A stretch of DNA of 63,882 nucleotides from Microbacterium sp. Marseille-Q6648 (GTDB lineage Bacteria; Actinomycetota; Actinomycetes; Actinomycetales; Microbacteriaceae): NCBI RefSeq assembly GCF_943181415.1, contig NZ_CALPBZ010000007.1, positions 1-63,882 on the forward strand, given 5' to 3'. The notes under the pieces are model-generated. The model did not search any database and was not told the DNA's origin. It was given only the letters and a program-made list of their open reading frames with translations. This document shows positions 25,539-33,583 of this stretch, one piece after another. Numbering within the stretch: position 1 is the stretch's first letter; the number at the start of each line of letters is the position of its first letter. The translations under genes and the position numbers were made by a program.

Positions 25539-25623
25539 CGGTAGCTGCCACAGCAAAACAACTACCGCTCTAGAACTGTATAACGGCAAGGTAACGACGA
25601 CAAGGGTTTGCCGTTATCTTTTT
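25539..25623 (+). other. AT-rich structured stretch: two hairpins and a T-run
   Basis: Within the 309-bp gap 25411-25719 this patch is strikingly AT-rich for the window. CGGTAG (25539-25544) pairs with CTACCG (25562-25567). ATAACGGCAA (25580-25589) pairs perfectly with TTGCCGTTAT (25608-25617) and is followed by CTTTTT. This looks like the 3' end of a short RNA or a second terminator. A weak TTGCAC lies at 25509, but I see no convincing -10 box. Confidence 0.5.
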
Positions 25624-25719
25624 GTGATTCTTTTCCGGCCCATAGCCCGCACCCAGGTTTCCGCCACCCGACTCGGTCGGACGCCTACGCTGAACGAACC
25701 CGACGCGAAGGAGACGCGC

Positions 25720-27438
25720 ATGACGAACGACCAGGCCGAGGAGGCCGCGCCGCTGCAGGGCAGGCCGTGGCTGAACGCGTACGCCGACGGCGTCCCGCCC
25801 GTCATCGAGCCGGTCACCGAGACGCTGGTCGACCTGTTGGCGGCGTCGGTGCAGCGGTACGGCGACCACGTGGCGTGCGAGTTCTTCGGCGCCGAGACCA
25901 CCTACGCCGAGCTCGGCGAACAGGTCTCGCGTGCCGCGAACGCCCTTCGCCGTCTCGGGGTCGAAGCCGGCGACCGGGTCGCGCTGATTCTGCCGAACTG
26001 TCCCCAGCACGTCGTCGCGTTCTACGCGGCGCTGCGGCTCGGGGCGATCGTCGTCGAGCACAACCCGCTCTACACGGCGCGCGAGCTGCGCCACCAGTTC
26101 GAGGTCCACGAGGCGGTGGTCGCGATCGTGTGGGACAAGGTCGCCGACGTCGTCGCAGGCTTCCCGCGCGACGTCGCCCCCGCGGCGATCGTGTCGGTGA
26201 GCCTGCCCGACGCCCTGCCCTGGACCAAGCGCCTCGCGCTGCGGCTGCCGATCCCGGCGGCGCGGCGCTCCCGCGAGGCGATGACGGCCACGCCGTCGGC
26301 CCGCGGCCTGATCTCGTGGGCGCAGCTGGTGAAGGGCCGCAGGCTCCCGCGGAAGTGGCCCGCACCGGCGCTCGACGACATCGCGCTGCTGCAGCTGACG
26401 AGCGGAACCACGGGCACGCCCAAGGCCGCCGTCCTCTCGCACCGCAACCTGCGATCCAATGCCGCACAGGGGCGCGCGTGGGTGCCGGGCCTGCGCGAAG
26501 GCGACGAGGTCTTCTACGCGGTGCTGCCGATGTTCCACGCGTACGGACTGACGCTGTGCCTGACCTTCGCGGTTTCGATCGGGGCGCGGATCGTGCTGTT
26601 CCCCAAGTTCGACGTCGACATGGTCCTCACGGCCGCCCGCACCTCGCCACCCACGTTCCTGCCGGGCGTCCCGCCGATCTACGACGCTCTCGCCCGTGCC
26701 GCCACGACCCGCAAGGGAGTGGACCTCACCAGCATCCGCTTCGCCATCTCGGGGGCCATGAGCCTGCCCGTGGCCACCGTGGCCCGGTGGGAGGAGGTCA
26801 CCGGCGGCTTGCTCGTCGAGGGGTACGGCATGACCGAGACCTCTCCGGTCGCCCTCGGCAACCCGATCGGTCCGTCGCGCCGTCCGGGCACCGTGGGTGT
26901 GCCATTCCCGAGCACCGAGATCCGCGTCGTCGACCCCGACGAGCCGACCCGCGATGTGCCGGTGGGCGAGCCCGGCGAGCTGCTCATCCGCGGACCGCAG
27001 GTCTTCCAGGGGTACTGGCACCGGCCGGACGAGACCGCTGCCGTCCTGCTCGCCGACGGGTGGCTGCGCACCGGCGACATCGTCACCGTGTCGGAGGACG
27101 GCTTCGTCACCGTCATCGACCGCGTGAAGGAGATCATCATCACGGGTGGTTTCAACGTGAGTCCGACCGAGGTCGAGCTGGTGCTGATGCAGCATCCGGA
27201 CGTCGAGGCCGCCGCCGTGGTGGGCCTTCCCCGGTCATCCGGCGGCGAGGACGTCGTTGCGGCCGTCGTGATGCGTGAGGGTGCGCGCTTCGACGGCGGC
27301 GCCCTTCGCGAGTTCGCCCGTGCGCACGTCACCGCGTACAAGGTGCCCAAGCGCATCGTCGAGCTCGACGAGCTGCCCCGCTCGCAGATCGGCAAGGTGC
27401 TGCGCAAGACGGTGCGCGACCGCCTGCTCGAAGCCTGA
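25720..27438 (+). CDS. long-chain fatty-acid-CoA ligase-like AMP-binding enzyme, 572 aa
   Basis: ANL-superfamily adenylating enzyme. The phosphate loop is LQLTSGTTGTPKAAVLSH (about residues 225-242); YGMTETSPV is the aromatic/Thr-Glu block, GWLRTGDIV holds the conserved Asp, and the hinge DRVKEIIITGGFNVSP and C-terminal lysine region SQIGKVLRKTVRD complete it. It activates a carboxylic acid, probably a fatty acid, to its acyl-CoA via acyl-AMP. The exact chain length is unknown. Ribosome-binding site GAAGGAGA. Long AT-rich leader upstream. Confidence 0.88.
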   Translation: MTNDQAEEAAPLQGRPWLNAYADGVPPVIEPVTETLVDLLAASVQRYGDHVACEFFGAETTYAELGEQVSRAANALRRLGVEAGDRVALILPNCPQHVVAFYAALRLGAIVVEHNPLYTARELRHQFEVHEAVVAIVWDKVADVVAGFPRDVAPAAIVSVSLPDALPWTKRLALRLPIPAARRSREAMTATPSARGLISWAQLVKGRRLPRKWPAPALDDIALLQLTSGTTGTPKAAVLSHRNLRSNAAQGRAWVPGLREGDEVFYAVLPMFHAYGLTLCLTFAVSIGARIVLFPKFDVDMVLTAARTSPPTFLPGVPPIYDALARAATTRKGVDLTSIRFAISGAMSLPVATVARWEEVTGGLLVEGYGMTETSPVALGNPIGPSRRPGTVGVPFPSTEIRVVDPDEPTRDVPVGEPGELLIRGPQVFQGYWHRPDETAAVLLADGWLRTGDIVTVSEDGFVTVIDRVKEIIITGGFNVSPTEVELVLMQHPDVEAAAVVGLPRSSGGEDVVAAVVMREGARFDGGALREFARAHVTAYKVPKRIVELDELPRSQIGKVLRKTVRDRLLEA

Positions 27439-27561
27439 CCGCGCAGGACGGCACACCGAGGGGCATTGCCGGTGTCGGCGAGGGTGGGTACCGTTCCACA
27501 CGGATGCCGCCTCTCACGCCGAGCGGTGCGGCCGACGCTCCGCGACGTCAGGAGGACGCCC

Positions 27562-28266
27562 GTGACTGCCGAGACCACTGCTCTGCCCCCGGTCGTGAGC
27601 GCGGATGAGTGGCGGCGCGAGCTGGACGCGCTGCGGGTTCGCGAAAAGGCCGCGACCCGCGAGCTCGACGCCATCGCCGCCCAGCGGCGTCGACTGCCGA
27701 TGGTGGAGCTGCCGCCCTACCGCCTGACGGGTCCCGAGGGCGAGGTGTCGCTGGCCGATGTCTTCCAGGGCCGCTCGCAGCTGATCACGTATCACCACAT
27801 GTGGAATCCGGGCGCCGAATGGCAGTGCCCCGGATGCACCGGATTCACGGCGCAGTTCACCCGCACCGAGTTCCTCGAGCCCTACGACGCGCGTTTCGTG
27901 ATCGTGGCAAACGCGCCGCTCGACGAGGCGATGGCGTACCGCGAGAAGGTCGGCAATCGCATGGACTGGTATTCCGCGGCCGGGTCGACCTTCGGCCCCG
28001 ACATGGATGCCGCCCCGGGCGAGGGATTCGCCGTCAACGTCTTCCTGCGAGACGGCGATCGGGTGTTCCGCACGTGGCACACCAGCGGCCGGGGCACCGA
28101 GCAGCTCACCCACACGTTCGCGCTCATCGACCTGCTGCCCTGGGGTCGGCAGGAGGCGTGGCAGGACTCGCCCGAGGGGTGGCCGCAGCAGCCCACGTAT
28201 GAGCGGTGGACGTCGTCCGAAGACATCGCCGCAGCCTACGGGGCCGGCTCGGGTCATCGGGACTGA
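27562..28266 (+). CDS. DUF899 thioredoxin-like protein, 234 aa
   Basis: Member of the DUF899 group, a thioredoxin-fold family. The conserved blocks are YHHMWNPGAEWQCPGCTGF with a CPGC pair, the FLEPYDARFVIVANAPL strand, YSAAGSTFG, FAVNVFLRDGDRVFRTWHT, and the C-terminal LLPWGRQEAWQDSPEGWPQ. Activity is not established for the family; the CxxC-like pair suggests redox chemistry. GTG start with AGGAGG. The next gene follows after 4 bp. Confidence 0.85.
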   Translation: MTAETTALPPVVSADEWRRELDALRVREKAATRELDAIAAQRRRLPMVELPPYRLTGPEGEVSLADVFQGRSQLITYHHMWNPGAEWQCPGCTGFTAQFTRTEFLEPYDARFVIVANAPLDEAMAYREKVGNRMDWYSAAGSTFGPDMDAAPGEGFAVNVFLRDGDRVFRTWHTSGRGTEQLTHTFALIDLLPWGRQEAWQDSPEGWPQQPTYERWTSSEDIAAAYGAGSGHRD

Positions 28267-28270
28267 GGCC

Positions 28271-28819
28271 GTGGCGCGCATCGTCTGCGGCATGCTCGTC
28301 TCGCTCGACGGGTACGTCGCCGACCCCGACGGCGTGATCACCCTTCCCGTCCCCGGGCCCGAACTGCACCGCCACTTCAACGAGGTGCAGCGCCGCACCG
28401 CCATGAGCGTCTACGGGCGGCGCATGTGGAAGATGATGCGGTACTGGGGTGAGCCCGACCCCGACCGGGATGCCGTGGGCGAGGAGTTCGCGCAGCTGTG
28501 GGCGGCGACACCCAAGGCCGTCGTCTCGCGCACCCTGCGTGAGGTGCCCGACGGCGTGCGCCTGATCGCCGACGACGCGGTGGACACGGTGCGGGCGCTG
28601 AAGGCGGAGATCGAGGGGGAGATCGACGTCTCCGGGCCAGATCTTGCCGCATCCCTCGGCGAAGCCGGCCTGATCGACGAGTACCGTCTCTACACCCAGC
28701 CGGTCGTGCTCGGCGAGGGGGTCCCGTTCTTCGCCCGCGGCTGCCGCCCCTCGCTGCGGCTGCTCGGGGCCGAGCGGTTGCCCGAGGACGTGGTGCTCAC
28801 CCGCTACGCTCCTGCGTGA
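28271..28819 (+). CDS. dihydrofolate reductase-family (RibD C-terminal-like) protein, 182 aa
   Basis: Resembles the RibD C-terminal/DHFR-like fold. It opens VCGMLVSLDGYVADPDG, with YGRRMWKMM, the conserved strand AVVSRTLREVPDG, a GEIDVSGPDLAASLGEAGLIDEY nucleotide-binding block and PVVLGEGVPFF. Such stand-alone proteins are NADPH-binding reductases of mostly unknown substrate and are not the essential folate enzyme. GTG start 4 bp after the DUF899 stop. Confidence 0.85.
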   Translation: MARIVCGMLVSLDGYVADPDGVITLPVPGPELHRHFNEVQRRTAMSVYGRRMWKMMRYWGEPDPDRDAVGEEFAQLWAATPKAVVSRTLREVPDGVRLIADDAVDTVRALKAEIEGEIDVSGPDLAASLGEAGLIDEYRLYTQPVVLGEGVPFFARGCRPSLRLLGAERLPEDVVLTRYAPA

Positions 28820-28876
28820 TACCGCGCGGGCGGGTGCGCACGCTGAGGTCCGTAGGCTGGACGGCGGAGGTCCCGC

Positions 28877-29686
28877 ATGACATTTCCCGCCGCCGACCTG
28901 AGGCTCATCGCCGTCGACATGGACGGCACGCTCCTCGACGGTGACGGCAACGTGCCGGCCGCGCTGTGGCCGCTCCTCGACCGGCTCGCCGCGCGCGGCA
29001 TCCGATTCGCCCCGGCCAGCGGGCGACAGCTCGCCACCCTCCAGCGCTCCTTCGCCGACCACCTCGACGACATGGTGTTCATCGCCGAGAACGGCGCACA
29101 CGTGGTCAGCGGTGCCGACGAAGTCAGTTCGGACGCGCTCGAACCGCAGTTCGCGGCATCCGTCGTCGAACGCGTGCGCGCGCTCGCGGCAGGCGGATCG
29201 GACGTCGGCCTGGTGGTGTGCGGCAAGCGGTCGGCGTACATCGAGAGGGCGGATGCCGCATTCCGCGCCGAGGCCGACCGCTACTACGCCCGCCTCGACG
29301 TCGTCGAGGACCTGCTGGCCGTCGACGACCAGATCTTGAAGCTCGCCGTCTACGACTTCACCGATGCCGCCAGGGCCGCGCCCGCCCTGGAGGACCTGCG
29401 GGCCACCCACCAGGTGGTGGTGTCGGGGCATCACTGGATCGATGTGATGAACGCGGGTGTCAACAAGGGGGTGGCGCTCGAGCGGCTGCAGGCGGCCCTC
29501 GGCGTGACGCGGGCGCAGACTGCGGCGTTCGGCGACTATCTGAACGACCTCGAGCTGCTCGACGCCGCGGACCTGTCGTTCGCGATGGCGAACGCGCACC
29601 CCGACATCCTCGCGCGCGCCCGCCACCGCGCCCCCTCGAACCTGGAGTACGGCGTCATCACGACGATCGAGCGGCTTCTCGGCTAG
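28877..29686 (+). CDS. HAD hydrolase, Cof-like (class IIB) phosphatase, 269 aa
   Basis: Haloacid dehalogenase superfamily. Motif I is IAVDMDGTLLD (nucleophile and acid Asp), motif II PASGR, motif III VNKGVALERL and motif IV FGDYLNDLELL. The cap domain sits between motifs II and III, as in Cof/YidA sugar-phosphate phosphatases. Substrate unknown, probably a phosphorylated metabolite. GGCGGAGG precedes the ATG. Confidence 0.9.
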   Translation: MTFPAADLRLIAVDMDGTLLDGDGNVPAALWPLLDRLAARGIRFAPASGRQLATLQRSFADHLDDMVFIAENGAHVVSGADEVSSDALEPQFAASVVERVRALAAGGSDVGLVVCGKRSAYIERADAAFRAEADRYYARLDVVEDLLAVDDQILKLAVYDFTDAARAAPALEDLRATHQVVVSGHHWIDVMNAGVNKGVALERLQAALGVTRAQTAAFGDYLNDLELLDAADLSFAMANAHPDILARARHRAPSNLEYGVITTIERLLG

Positions 29687-29711
29687 CCCAGGACGCCCCG
29701 GCGTCTCGGGC

Positions 29712-31832
29712 TCAGCGGCCGATGACGGCCTCGGGCCTCAGATCGAGGCGGCGCAGCAGCTGAGCATTCAGCGCGACCACGATCGTCGACAGCGACATCA
29801 GCAGGGCGCCGATCGACATCGGCATCACGAAGCCGATCGGTGCAAGGATTCCGGCTGCCAGGGGCACGGAGATGAGGTTGTATCCGGCCGCCCACCACAG
29901 GTTCTGCAGCATCTTGCGGTACGACGCGTGCGACAGCTCGATCACCGACATCACCGCGCGCGGGTCCGAGCCGGCGAGGATCACGCCGGCCGAGCCGATC
30001 GCCACATCCGTGCCCGCGCCGATCGCGAGTCCCACATCCGCCTGCGCGAGTGCGGGGGCGTCGTTCACGCCGTCACCGACCATGGCGACCTTGCGCCCTT
30101 CCGACTGCAGCTGCGCGACATTGGCGGCCTTGTCCTCGGGGCGGACGCCCGCGAAGTAGCGGTCGATCCCGAGTTGCGCCGCGACCGAGGCGGCCACAGC
30201 GTCGGCGTCGCCCGTGATCATCACGACCTGCACGCCGCGTGCGTGAAGCGCGTCCACCGCCTGCCGCGACTCCGTGCGGATCTCGTCCGCCAGACGCAGG
30301 GCGCCGGCGACCTGTCCGTCGATGACCACGTGCAGGATGATCGCACCCTCGTCGCGCCACGTGCCCACGGCGGCGAGCTCGCTGCGGCTCTCGTCCTCGA
30401 GCATCGCGGGTCCGCCCACCCGGACGACGCGGCCGCCGACGACGGCGCGCACGCCGACGGCCGGCGACGACGAGAACTCGCTCGCGGGCGCCACGTCGAC
30501 GCCGCGATCGCGGGCGGCGGCGACGATCGCGCGCGCCAGCGGGTGCTCCGAGTCCGCCTCGGCGGCCGCGGCGGCCGCGAGGACGTCGTCCTCGGTGAAG
30601 CCGTCCGCCGGCTCGATCGCGGTCACGGCGGGGGCGCCCTTGGTCAGCGTGCCGGTCTTGTCGAACAGCACGGTGTCGACGTGGCGCATGCTCTCGAGCG
30701 CGAGACGATCCTTCACGAGTACGCCCGCGCGAGCCGCGCGCTCGGTCGCGATCGACACCACCAGCGGGATCGCCAGACCCAGCGCGTGGGGGCAGGCGAT
30801 GACCAGCACGGTGATGGTGCGCACCACCGCCTCATCCGGCATCCCGAGCGTCGTCCAGACGACGGCCGTCACGGCGGCGGCACCGAGGGCGAACCAGAAC
30901 AGCCACGCCGCGGCTCTGTCGGCGAGGCGCTGCGCGCGTGACGACGACGCCTGCGCATCGCTGACCAGGCGACGGATGCCGGCCAGCGCCGTGTCATCGC
31001 CGATGGCGGTCACGCGCACCCGAAGTCCGGAATCCGTCGCGATCGTGCCGGCCACGACAGGGTCGCCCTCGCCGCGCCGGACGGGGCGGGACTCTCCGGT
31101 GATCATGGACTCGTCGACGCTCGCCGAGCCCTGGGTCACCTCGCCGTCCGCGGGCACCCGCCCGCCGGGGCGGACCACCACGAGATCGCCGACGACGAGC
31201 TCGGACGGTGCGACGGTGACCACCGTCTCGCCGTCGAGGCGCTCGGCCTCGTCGGGAAGGAGCGCCGCGAGGGAGTCGAGCGCCGAGGTGGTCTGCGCGA
31301 GCGAGCGCATCTCGAGCCAGTGGCCCAGCAGCATGATCACGATGAGGAGCGCGAGCTCCCACCAGAACTCGAGGGCGTGATCGAGGATGCCGAGACTGGC
31401 GCCCCACGAAGCGATGAACGCCACGGTGATGGCCAGACCGATCAGGAGCATCATCCCCGGTGCGCGAGCCTTCAGCTCGGCGACGGCGCCGGTGAGGAAG
31501 GGGCTGCCGCCCCACACGTACATGACCGTGCCGAGGAGGGGAGGGATCCACGCGGTCGGCGCGGGAAGGGTGTAGCCCAGCAGCATCCCGAACATGGGCG
31601 AGAACGCCACCACCGGCACCGCCAGGATGAGCATGATCCAGAACAGGCGCCGGAAGCGCGCGACATGGTCGCCGTGCCCGGCGTGGCCGCCGTGGCCGCC
31701 GTGGCCGCCGGGCTGCGCGTGCTCGGCGTGCTCGTCGTGCGAACTCTGCTCCGGGTGTTCGGGCGGGCCGTCCCCTGCGGCGTTCGGGTGACGTGCCGGC
31801 GCGGGGGTCCCGTGGTCGTGGTGACTGTCCAT
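29712..31832 (-). CDS. copB: copper P1B-type ATPase, CopB-like, 706 aa
   Basis: Heavy-metal-transporting P-type ATPase. The His-rich N-terminus (HGGHGGHAGHGDH) replaces CxxC metal domains, and the transmembrane motif is CPH at about residue 347, as in P1B-3 (CopB) pumps. DKTGTLTKG holds the phosphorylated Asp391; further blocks are TGES (actuator), HPLARAI and VGDGVNDAPAL. It exports copper from the cytoplasm. Start MDSHHD at 31832; an upstream ATG at 31847 lies inside a CsoR-like operator. Confidence 0.92.
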   Translation of the reverse strand: MDSHHDHGTPAPARHPNAAGDGPPEHPEQSSHDEHAEHAQPGGHGGHGGHAGHGDHVARFRRLFWIMLILAVPVVAFSPMFGMLLGYTLPAPTAWIPPLLGTVMYVWGGSPFLTGAVAELKARAPGMMLLIGLAITVAFIASWGASLGILDHALEFWWELALLIVIMLLGHWLEMRSLAQTTSALDSLAALLPDEAERLDGETVVTVAPSELVVGDLVVVRPGGRVPADGEVTQGSASVDESMITGESRPVRRGEGDPVVAGTIATDSGLRVRVTAIGDDTALAGIRRLVSDAQASSSRAQRLADRAAAWLFWFALGAAAVTAVVWTTLGMPDEAVVRTITVLVIACPHALGLAIPLVVSIATERAARAGVLVKDRLALESMRHVDTVLFDKTGTLTKGAPAVTAIEPADGFTEDDVLAAAAAAEADSEHPLARAIVAAARDRGVDVAPASEFSSSPAVGVRAVVGGRVVRVGGPAMLEDESRSELAAVGTWRDEGAIILHVVIDGQVAGALRLADEIRTESRQAVDALHARGVQVVMITGDADAVAASVAAQLGIDRYFAGVRPEDKAANVAQLQSEGRKVAMVGDGVNDAPALAQADVGLAIGAGTDVAIGSAGVILAGSDPRAVMSVIELSHASYRKMLQNLWWAAGYNLISVPLAAGILAPIGFVMPMSIGALLMSLSTIVVALNAQLLRRLDLRPEAVIGR

Positions 31833-31845
31833 GATGTGCACCAAC

Positions 31846-31862
31846 ATACCCCTATGGGGTAT
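31846..31862. promoter_or_regulatory. CsoR-like copper operator
   Basis: ATACCCC-TAT-GGGGTAT is a 7-bp inverted repeat with a 3-nt spacer. It closely resembles known actinobacterial CsoR operators of the ATACCCC...GGGGTAT form. It sits 13 bp before the copB start, so Cu(I) binding to CsoR would relieve repression. No csoR gene is in the window. Confidence 0.75.
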
Positions 31863-31876
31863 CTATTCCCAGGGGG

Positions 31877-33583
31877 TCAAGCCAACTCGGGCGTCCGCGG
31901 TGGAGACGTGCGTCGCGGGCGCAGGGATTCGAAGCCCGTCGCCCAGCGCAGCAGGTCGCGATCGGAATACGCCGCGCCCGCGAACGTCAGCCCCACCGGC
32001 ATGCCGATGTCGTCCATCGTGCCCATCGGCACCGTGACCGTCGGGATCCCCATGTGCCGGATCGCCAGGTTGCCGTTCGCAACCCAGACGCCGTTGCGCC
32101 ATGCGAGGTCGGCCGACCGGGGATTCACATCGGCGTCGGCCGGGCCCACGTCGGCCATGGCGGGGAAGACGACGGCATCGAGGCCGAGCGCCAGCATCCA
32201 CTCTTCGAGGTCGAGCCGCCTCGTGGCCTCGAGACCGCGCAGGCCCTCGGCGAGCTCGGGGATCTCGGCGAGCGAGCCGTACGGATGCTGCTGCACGTGC
32301 GCGGGGTACGCGGCGATGTCGTCGTCGAAGCCGGTGTAGCGGTCGGGCAGCGCCCCGGGTGGCGCCGGGAAGATCCGCTCGCCGTCCACCTGCTCGAGGC
32401 GGTTCAACGCGGGGTCGCCGTTGGCCCGCAGGAAGTCGTCCCATGCCCACGCGGACAGGTCCTCGATCTCGTACCGAAGGAACTCGGGGCGAACCAGCCC
32501 GCGCGTCGCGAGCGTCGGGGCTCCCGCGCGGTCGCCTTCGTAGTTGGACACCACGGGGAAGTCGACCTCGATCACCTCCGCGCCGGCCGCTTCGAGGTCG
32601 CGGCGCGCGGCCTCCCACAACGCCAGGACGGCGGGGCGGGGCACGATGCGCTCGCCCAGCGGACCCCCCATCCCGGTGCCGGTGCCCGCGTCGGGGTCGC
32701 CGCCGAGGAACATGCGGGGTACCCCGAATCTCCTTCCCGCCAGCGACGCGGATGCCGCGGCGCCGAGTTCGGCGTAGGCCGCCCCCCGCAGGGTGGACGC
32801 CGCCGGCAGCGGCAGCCACGGCTGTGCCCGCCAGAAGTCGCCGCGGGTCTCGGGGTCGTCCGCCACGAGCACGTCGAGGATCTCGAGCATGTCGGCCATC
32901 GTGCGGGTGTGGGGGACGACGACGTCCATGGTGGGCACGAGGGGCCAGTTGCCGCGGACCGAGATCACACCGCGCGAGGGCGTGTAGGCGCAGAGCGCGT
33001 TGCACGAGGCCGGGGCGCGCCCGCTCGACCACGTCTCTTCGCCGAGACCGAAGGCGGCGAACGATGCGGCTGTCGCGGTACCCGACCCGTTGGACGATCC
33101 CGAGGCGAAGGCGGACGTGAGGTAGTCGGCGTTGTACGGGCTCTCGGCGCGTCCGTAGAGTCCCCGCTGCATGCCGCCGTTGGCCATCGGCGGCATGTTG
33201 GTGAGTCCGAGCAGGATGCAGCCGGCCGCCCGCAGCCGCTCGATCGAGAACGCGTCACGCTGCGCGACCAGGTCGGCGAACGCGGGGGAGCCCGCCGCGA
33301 CCGTGAGACCGCGGACCATGAAGCTGTCCTTGGCGGTGTACGGGATGCCGTCCAGGGGTCCGAGTGCGAGGCCGGCGGCCCGTCGCGCGTCCGAGGCCGC
33401 CGCCTCGGAACGGGCGTCGGGGTTGCGGACGACCACCGAGTTCAACGCGGTCGGGCTGCCCGGCTCGTCGTAGGCGGCCAGACGCGCGAGGTAGGAGTCG
33501 ACCAGTTCGACCGCGGTGGTGCGGCCGCTCTCGAGCGCGGCGCGCAGGTCGGCGATGGACGCCTCGACGACGCGGATGGTCAT
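31877..33583 (-). CDS. amidase (amidase-signature family), 568 aa
   Basis: Amidase-signature enzyme with the Ser-cisSer-Lys triad. The catalytic Lys lies in GIPYTAKDSF, and the Ser pair in SAFASGSSNGSGTATAASFA, followed by GEETWSSGRAPAS. Substrate unknown. The ATG overlaps the stop of the agmatine deiminase gene by 4 bp, so the two are translationally coupled. The product of that enzyme, N-carbamoylputrescine, is one plausible substrate class, but the usual enzyme for that step is a nitrilase-type amidase, so this is speculative. Confidence 0.85.
   Translation of the reverse strand: MTIRVVEASIADLRAALESGRTTAVELVDSYLARLAAYDEPGSPTALNSVVVRNPDARSEAAASDARRAAGLALGPLDGIPYTAKDSFMVRGLTVAAGSPAFADLVAQRDAFSIERLRAAGCILLGLTNMPPMANGGMQRGLYGRAESPYNADYLTSAFASGSSNGSGTATAASFAAFGLGEETWSSGRAPASCNALCAYTPSRGVISVRGNWPLVPTMDVVVPHTRTMADMLEILDVLVADDPETRGDFWRAQPWLPLPAASTLRGAAYAELGAAASASLAGRRFGVPRMFLGGDPDAGTGTGMGGPLGERIVPRPAVLALWEAARRDLEAAGAEVIEVDFPVVSNYEGDRAGAPTLATRGLVRPEFLRYEIEDLSAWAWDDFLRANGDPALNRLEQVDGERIFPAPPGALPDRYTGFDDDIAAYPAHVQQHPYGSLAEIPELAEGLRGLEATRRLDLEEWMLALGLDAVVFPAMADVGPADADVNPRSADLAWRNGVWVANGNLAIRHMGIPTVTVPMGTMDDIGMPVGLTFAGAAYSDRDLLRWATGFESLRPRRTSPPRTPELA

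Noticed and set aside
29712-31832. Copper-resistance genomic island
   Set aside because: There is only the pump and operator, with no csoR, copZ, integrase or composition change around them.
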